Position numbers and translations under genes: made by a program. DNA of 8,274 nt from an uncultured Eubacteriales bacterium (GTDB taxonomy: Bacteria; Bacillota; Clostridia; Oscillospirales; CAG-272): assembly GCA_934481325.1 (NCBI GenBank), contig CAKSPL010000044.1, positions 1 through 8,274 of the forward strand. The letters are read 5' to 3'. Positions 4,633 to 8,274 of the stretch are shown here, in pieces. Numbering within the stretch: the stretch's first letter is position 1; every line of letters starts with the position of its first letter. The notes beneath the pieces are model-generated. The model was not told the origin of the DNA. It made no database searches and saw only the letters and a program-made list of their open reading frames with translations.

Positions 4633-6237
4633 ATGCACCAGGCGTTATATCGCAAATGGCGACCGAAAACATTTGAGGATGTATGCGGGCAGGAGCATAT
4701 CACGCCCGTTTTGCGCTATGAGGTGATGCACAACGCCGTCAGCCACGCGTATCTGTTCTGCGGCTCACGGGGGACGGGCAAAACCACCTGCGCCAAGATT
4801 CTTGCCAAGGCGGTCAACTGTCTTTCTCCCGTAAACGGAAGCCCCTGCGGCAAATGCGCGGCGTGTGAGGCAATCGAAAACGGAAGTGCCACCGACGTGC
4901 TGGAAATGGACGCCGCCTCCAACAACGGCGTGGAAGCAATCCGCGACATTCGGGACGAGGTGGTGTATTCCCCCTCTACGCTCAAATACCGCGTATACAT
5001 CGTGGACGAGGTGCATATGCTCTCGTCAAGCGCGTTCAACGCGCTCCTCAAAACCCTGGAGGAGCCGCCGGCACACGTGCTGTTTATCCTTGCCACCACC
5101 GAGCTGCAAAAGCTGCCCGCCACCATCATCTCCCGCTGTCAGCGGTTTGATTTCCGCCGGATTGCGGCACCGGTGCTGGCGGCAAGGGTTTCCTATATCG
5201 CGAAAGAGGAGGGGCTGAAGCTCACCCCCGAGGCGGCAAATCGGATTGCGCGCATCGCGGCGGGCGGAATGCGTGACGCAATCAGCCTGTTGGAATTGTG
5301 CGCGGGCTCGCCCGGCACCATTACCCCCGAAACGGTCAACGAAATGACGGGCTCCACCGGCAGAGACAGCGTGGTGGGGCTGGCAAACGCCGTGGCGGGA
5401 GCGGACTATGACACCATCCTTTCCGTGGTGGCGGAGGCGGTGACTTCCTCCCGCGATCTGACGGTTTTCTGGCAGGATCTGATGTCGCTTTACCGCGACC
5501 TGCTGGTCATCCGCACCACCGATGCGGCGGATCGGTATCTCGACCTTACCGATGCGGAGGCGGCGGAATTGCACGCGCTTGCGGGCAAATTCGGCAAAGG
5601 ACAGCTGTTGCTTCACTGCCGGCTGTTGGAGGATGCGTATTTTGCAATGCAAAAGGCAGGTGCGGTCAAGCGCGTGATTGCAGAGCTGACGCTCCTGCGG
5701 ATGTGTGACCCCACCCTGGACACGGGCGCGGAGGCTCTCCTTGCCCGCGTGGAAAAATTGGAGGACGCCCTCTCGCGCGGGGCAAAAATCCCGCCTGCGG
5801 CGGCAGTGCCGCCTGCCCCCGCCGAGGAGAAAAAAGAAAAAACACCCCTGGACGGTGTGAAAAACGAGGCTCCGGAGCCTCCGCAGGCGACGGAGCCGCC
5901 CCCCGCCCCCGCAGGGCGGACACTCCGGCGGGTGCGCGGGTTTGCCGATTGCGTGGAGCGGGTGCGGCGCGAAAACTCGATGCTTGCCTCCTTCCTCTCG
6001 GAGGCAAAGGCTTTTCTGAACGAAGCGGGCAAGCCCGTCATCCGTCTGCAAAACGACTTTGCGCTCTCCCTGCTCGACACCCCGAAGGAGCGCGCGCTCC
6101 TGGCAGGTGCGCTCTCGGCGGAGCTGAAGGAGAGCTTTGCGGCAAACGACCTGATTTTAGAAGTTCCGGACGAAAAACAAGCCGGGGACACGGTGATTGA
6201 CGATTTGCTGTCCGCGGCGGAAGAAGCTGACCATTAA
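4633..6237 (+). CDS. dnaX: DNA polymerase III subunit gamma/tau
   Basis: This AAA+ ATPase of the clamp loader opens the beta clamp and tethers polymerase III. I start at ATG 4633 (MHQALYRKWRPKTF), eight bases after AGGAGG (4619-4624). The in-frame GTG at 4627 would be only two bases from it. In the 534 aa: Walker A GSRGTGKT (44-51), zinc-knuckle Cys63, Cys72, Cys75 and Cys78, Walker B DEVH (125-128), sensor-1 region ATTE (154-157) and SRC box (167-169). A Pro/Ala/Glu-rich linker covers about 380-435 and a tau-like C-terminal domain runs to the end. Only the full tau frame is obvious, but two A6 runs lie in the linker (5829-5843). It sits 34 bases after the SRP RNA and 42 before ybaB, as in B. 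subtilis. Confidence 0.98.
   Translation: MHQALYRKWRPKTFEDVCGQEHITPVLRYEVMHNAVSHAYLFCGSRGTGKTTCAKILAKAVNCLSPVNGSPCGKCAACEAIENGSATDVLEMDAASNNGVEAIRDIRDEVVYSPSTLKYRVYIVDEVHMLSSSAFNALLKTLEEPPAHVLFILATTELQKLPATIISRCQRFDFRRIAAPVLAARVSYIAKEEGLKLTPEAANRIARIAAGGMRDAISLLELCAGSPGTITPETVNEMTGSTGRDSVVGLANAVAGADYDTILSVVAEAVTSSRDLTVFWQDLMSLYRDLLVIRTTDAADRYLDLTDAEAAELHALAGKFGKGQLLLHCRLLEDAYFAMQKAGAVKRVIAELTLLRMCDPTLDTGAEALLARVEKLEDALSRGAKIPPAAAVPPAPAEEKKEKTPLDGVKNEAPEPPQATEPPPAPAGRTLRRVRGFADCVERVRRENSMLASFLSEAKAFLNEAGKPVIRLQNDFALSLLDTPKERALLAGALSAELKESFAANDLILEVPDEKQAGDTVIDDLLSAAEEADH
5829..5843 (+). promoter_or_regulatory. double A6 run in dnaX, possible slippage site
   Basis: G-A6-G-A6-C sits in the linker between the ATPase and tau-specific parts, where E. 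coli and Thermus dnaX carry their frameshift or transcriptional slippage sites. The zero frame reads GAG AAA AAA GAA AAA ACA, so the E. coli A_AAA_AAG phase is not met. A shift to the +1 frame would meet TGA at 5858-5860 and give a gamma-sized product of about 408 aa; the -1 frame stays open to 6200. Function is speculative. Confidence 0.25.
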
Positions 6238-6279
6238 ACCCGCCACGGCGGTGTATTTCAGACGAAGGAGAAACGAAAA

Positions 6280-6633
6280 ATGCGTGCAAATTATCCCAAA
6301 GGAATGGGCGGAGCCCAAAATATGAGCGCGATGCTCCAACAGGCACAGAAGATGCAGGAGGAGATGGCGGCACTCCAGGAGGAGCTGGATGCGAAGGAAT
6401 ATGACGTTTCCGCCGGCGGCGGTGTGGTGAGTGTGAAAATTAACGGCAAAAAGCAGATTCTTTCCATCCATCTCGCGCCCGAAATCGTGGACCCGGATGA
6501 CATTGAAACGCTTTCCGATATTCTGGTGGCGGCAGTCAACGAGGCAATCAAGCGGGTGGAGGACACCAACGCCGCCGAAATGCAAAAGGTAACGGGGGCC
6601 CTTGGAATGCCCGGAATGCCGGGGCTGTTCTGA
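6280..6633 (+). CDS. ybaB: YbaB/EbfC family nucleoid-associated DNA-binding protein
   Basis: A 117-aa member of the YbaB/EbfC family, small dimeric proteins that bind DNA and are almost always encoded between dnaX and recR. The ATG follows AAGGAG (6265-6270) by nine bases. Residues 1-15 are the Gly/Met-rich lead typical of the family. Residues about 16-43 form the amphipathic helix MLQQAQKMQEEMAALQEEL. The beta hairpin VSAGGGVVSVKINGKKQILSI follows (about 43-64), then the APEIVDPDDIETLSDILVAA segment and a C-terminal helix ending in a GMPGMPGLF tail. Length and motif order are normal. The stop TGA overlaps the recR ATG by one base, implying translational coupling. The B. subtilis orthologue is yaaK. 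Confidence 0.96.
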   Translation: MRANYPKGMGGAQNMSAMLQQAQKMQEEMAALQEELDAKEYDVSAGGGVVSVKINGKKQILSIHLAPEIVDPDDIETLSDILVAAVNEAIKRVEDTNAAEMQKVTGALGMPGMPGLF

Positions 6634-7229
6634 TGTCCGCCATTGCCTCACTCGACGCACTGACCGAGCAGTTTGCAAGACTGCCCGGCATCGGCAGAAA
6701 AACGGCGGCGCGGCTGGCGTATGCCCTGCTTTCTTACAGCGATGAGGAAATTGCGGGCTTCGTACACGCCGTGACCGATGCCAAGGCAAAAATTCACCGT
6801 TGCCCCATCTGTCAGAATCTTACCGACCTTGAAATCTGCCCGGTCTGCGCCGCGGCAGACCGTGACCGCTCCACCATTTGCGTGGTGGAAGACCCCCGGG
6901 ACGTGGAAGCATTTGAAAAGGTGCGCACCTACCGGGGTGTTTATCACATTCTGCACGGTCTGATTTCCCCGATGAACGGCGTTACGCCCGATGCGCTGAC
7001 CCTGCGGGAGCTGTTGCGGCGGCTGGACGACGGCACCGTAAAGGAAGTGATTGTGGCAACCGACGCCACCACCGAGGGGGAAGCGACCGCGATGTACATT
7101 GCGCGATTGCTGGAACCGCTCGGGGTAAAGGTCACGCGATTGGCACACGGGATTCCGTTCGGCGGGGAACTCATCTACGCGGACGAAATCACCCTTTCCC
7201 GCGCCTTAGAGGGCAGACGCACGCTGTAA
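6633..7229 (+). CDS. recR: recombination mediator protein RecR
   Basis: RecR works with RecO (and RecF) to load RecA on SSB-coated single-stranded DNA at gaps. In the 198 aa: the helix-hairpin-helix LPGIGRKTAARLA (17-29), a zinc finger with Cys57, Cys60, Cys69 and Cys72, and a Toprim domain with CVVEDPRDV (83-91) and TTEGEATAMYI (146-156). The C-terminal GGELIYADEITLSRALEGRR (177-196) matches the family Walker B-like end. Length is typical. The usual ATNP-x-x-EGE Toprim segment reads ATDATTEGE here, a mild deviation. Translation begins inside the ybaB stop (TGATG), and recR is the last gene of the dnaX-ybaB-recR unit. No clear intrinsic terminator follows. Confidence 0.98.
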   Translation: MSAIASLDALTEQFARLPGIGRKTAARLAYALLSYSDEEIAGFVHAVTDAKAKIHRCPICQNLTDLEICPVCAAADRDRSTICVVEDPRDVEAFEKVRTYRGVYHILHGLISPMNGVTPDALTLRELLRRLDDGTVKEVIVATDATTEGEATAMYIARLLEPLGVKVTRLAHGIPFGGELIYADEITLSRALEGRRTL

Positions 7230-7312
7230 GTGCGCGGGCGCGGGGACACTTTGTAAAACCACCCGCGATTCCCGGGGGGGCGGAACCGACGGACCGTTCC
7301 CGCGATCTCACA

Positions 7313-7349
7313 CGATAACCTTATCGGGGCGACCGTCGCGTCGCCCGAT
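7313..7349. promoter_or_regulatory. palindrome and overlapping hairpin upstream of the GH127 gene
   Basis: CGATAA-cc-TTATCG (7313-7326) is a perfect 14-bp palindrome. It overlaps a hairpin in which GGGCGAC (7327-7333) pairs with GTCGCCC (7340-7346), extended to 7323-7349 with one bulged G. No T-tract follows, so termination of recR is not well supported. The palindrome could be an operator for the GH127 gene 73 bases downstream. The remainder of the 7230-7398 spacer is GC-rich with only weak inverted repeats (such as CGCGGG 7233-7238 with CCCGCG 7262-7267); I found no clear -35/-10 pair. Confidence 0.4.
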
Positions 7350-7398
7350 TGATTCCGGGGGCTTTCCCCAAAAAGCTCTCCCGGTCAGGAGGACAAAG

Positions 7399-8274
7399 AT
7401 GCTATCCACTACCATTGAAACCATCCTTGCGGACAACAAAACGCTGTCCCCGAGGGAAAAAACCGACCGGTATTTTCCGCTTGCCCCCGGCAGCTTCGGC
7501 TACCGCGGGTATCTGGACGGAGCCATCCGCTATATTGAGCAAAAGCAATTGCTGGACGCCGCCCTTTTCGCCAAATTCGTGCGCGTGTTTACCGAGGAGC
7601 CGAAGCCCGACACCGCCGATCTCGGCTGGCGGGGCGAGTATTGGGGCAAAATGATGCGGGGCGGGTGCATTACCTATGCCTACACGCAAAATCCCGAGCT
7701 TTACCGTGTCCTTTCGGACACCGCCGCCGAAATGATTGCCGCCGCCGAGGCGGACGGGCGCATTTCCTCCTACACCCGCGAAAGCGAGTTTGACGGCTGG
7801 GATATGTGGTGCCGCAAATACGTGATGCTGGGTCTGCTCTATTTCACGGAAATCTGCACCGACAAGGAGCTTGCCGCAAAGGCTCTGCTTTGCGCCAAAC
7901 GCGAGGCGGACACCATTCTTGCCGGCGTGGGAGAAGGGGAAGGAAAAAAGGACATCACCGAAACCGCGCGCTTGTGGGCGGGGGTTGCCTCCTCGTCGGT
8001 TCTCGAACCGATAATGCGCATTTACCACCTGACCGGAGAGAAAAAATATCTGGATTTTGCCTCCTATCTCGTAGAGCGGGGCGGTTGCAGTGTGCAGAAT
8101 ATCTTTGAGGATGCCTACCGGGACGAGCTGCCGCTTTGCCGCTACAAGGTTCTCAAAGCCTATGAAATGATTTCCTGCTTTGAGGGGCTTCTGGAATATT
8201 ACCGCGCCACGGGGATTGAAAAATGGCGGATTGCCGCCGTCAATTTCGGCAGGCGCATCCGGGAGGAGGAGCTT
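7399..8274 (+). CDS. glycoside hydrolase family 127-like protein (beta-L-arabinofuranosidase fold), 3' partial
   Basis: The first 292 residues of a gene that runs off the right edge, with no stop in frame. The ATG follows AGGAGG (7387-7392) by six bases. The helical repeats match the (alpha/alpha)6 barrel of DUF1680/GH127. Seen are FDGWDMWCRKYVMLGLLYFT (131-150), SSVLEPIMRIYHLTGEKKYL (199-218, arginine/leucine-rich 'EP..R.Y.LTG..KYLDFA' pattern) and KAYEMISCFEGLLEYYRATG (253-272, the family 'KAYHM.S..EGLLE.YR.TG' pattern). In characterised GH127 the zinc-cysteine catalytic site (Glu and Cys residues after about 320) lies further on, so activity cannot be judged here. No signal peptide is seen, so it is likely cytoplasmic. 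It may act on arabinose-containing plant oligosaccharides (family inference). GH146 or another DUF1680 clade is possible. Confidence 0.8.
   Translation, partial: MLSTTIETILADNKTLSPREKTDRYFPLAPGSFGYRGYLDGAIRYIEQKQLLDAALFAKFVRVFTEEPKPDTADLGWRGEYWGKMMRGGCITYAYTQNPELYRVLSDTAAEMIAAAEADGRISSYTRESEFDGWDMWCRKYVMLGLLYFTEICTDKELAAKALLCAKREADTILAGVGEGEGKKDITETARLWAGVASSSVLEPIMRIYHLTGEKKYLDFASYLVERGGCSVQNIFEDAYRDELPLCRYKVLKAYEMISCFEGLLEYYRATGIEKWRIAAVNFGRRIREEEL

Noticed and set aside
5026..6051. 341-codon open frame on the - strand
   Set aside because: Shadow of dnaX; composition rich in Arg, His, Gly and Cys with no motif. The sense strand encodes all DnaX motifs.
7402..8028. 208-codon open frame on the - strand
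   Set aside because: Antisense to the GH127-like gene, which has a good ribosome binding site and family motifs and stays open to the window edge.

Overview
The window looks like a chromosomal stretch from a moderately GC-rich Bacillota genome, most likely an uncultured gut-type Clostridia (Oscillospirales/Christensenellales-like; this is inference). The main reason is the block SRP RNA - dnaX - ybaB/ebfC - recR, all on the + strand, which is the Bacillota order known from Bacillus subtilis (scr-dnaX-yaaK-recR). The SRP RNA is of the large, Alu-domain-bearing Gram-positive type. Around this housekeeping core lie carbohydrate-degradation genes and dispersed repeats.

Layout. Positions 1-257 hold two near-identical 116-bp tandem repeat units plus a fragment of a third. 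A full-length family 31 glycoside hydrolase (GH31) occupies 2755-272 on the - strand, with an extended -10 promoter and a perfect 12-bp-arm palindrome over its predicted transcription start. The divergent spacer 2756-3079 also carries a 16-bp periodic repeat. On the + strand, 3080-3964 encodes a stand-alone, apparently catalytically dead relative of the PEP-binding TIM barrel of PTS Enzyme I. Its 3' end runs into a diverged (74 % identical, ungapped) copy of the 116-bp repeat. The stretch 3965-4270 is gene-free and made of stacked repeat and hairpin elements. A strong sigma-A-type promoter (TTGCAA-17-TATAAT) then drives the SRP RNA (about 4318-4598). dnaX, ybaB/ebfC and recR follow closely. 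After a 169-bp spacer with palindromes, a GH127-type (beta-L-arabinofuranosidase family, DUF1680) gene begins at 7399 and runs off the right edge.

How the parts fit. dnaX (clamp-loader tau), the YbaB/EbfC nucleoid protein and RecR (recombination mediator) form a replication/repair operon, with ybaB and recR overlapping by one base. The two glycosidases lack visible signal peptides, so they probably act on imported plant or host oligosaccharides in the cytoplasm. The Enzyme I-like protein keeps the fold signature but has lost the catalytic Cys, the metal-binding Asp and two Arg positions, so a regulatory or sugar/PEP-sensing role is possible but unproven. No CRISPR array, tRNA, rRNA, transposase or phage gene was seen. 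The most unusual items are the pseudo-Enzyme I, the 3'-flank-oriented repeat family and the palindrome-covered GH31 promoter.
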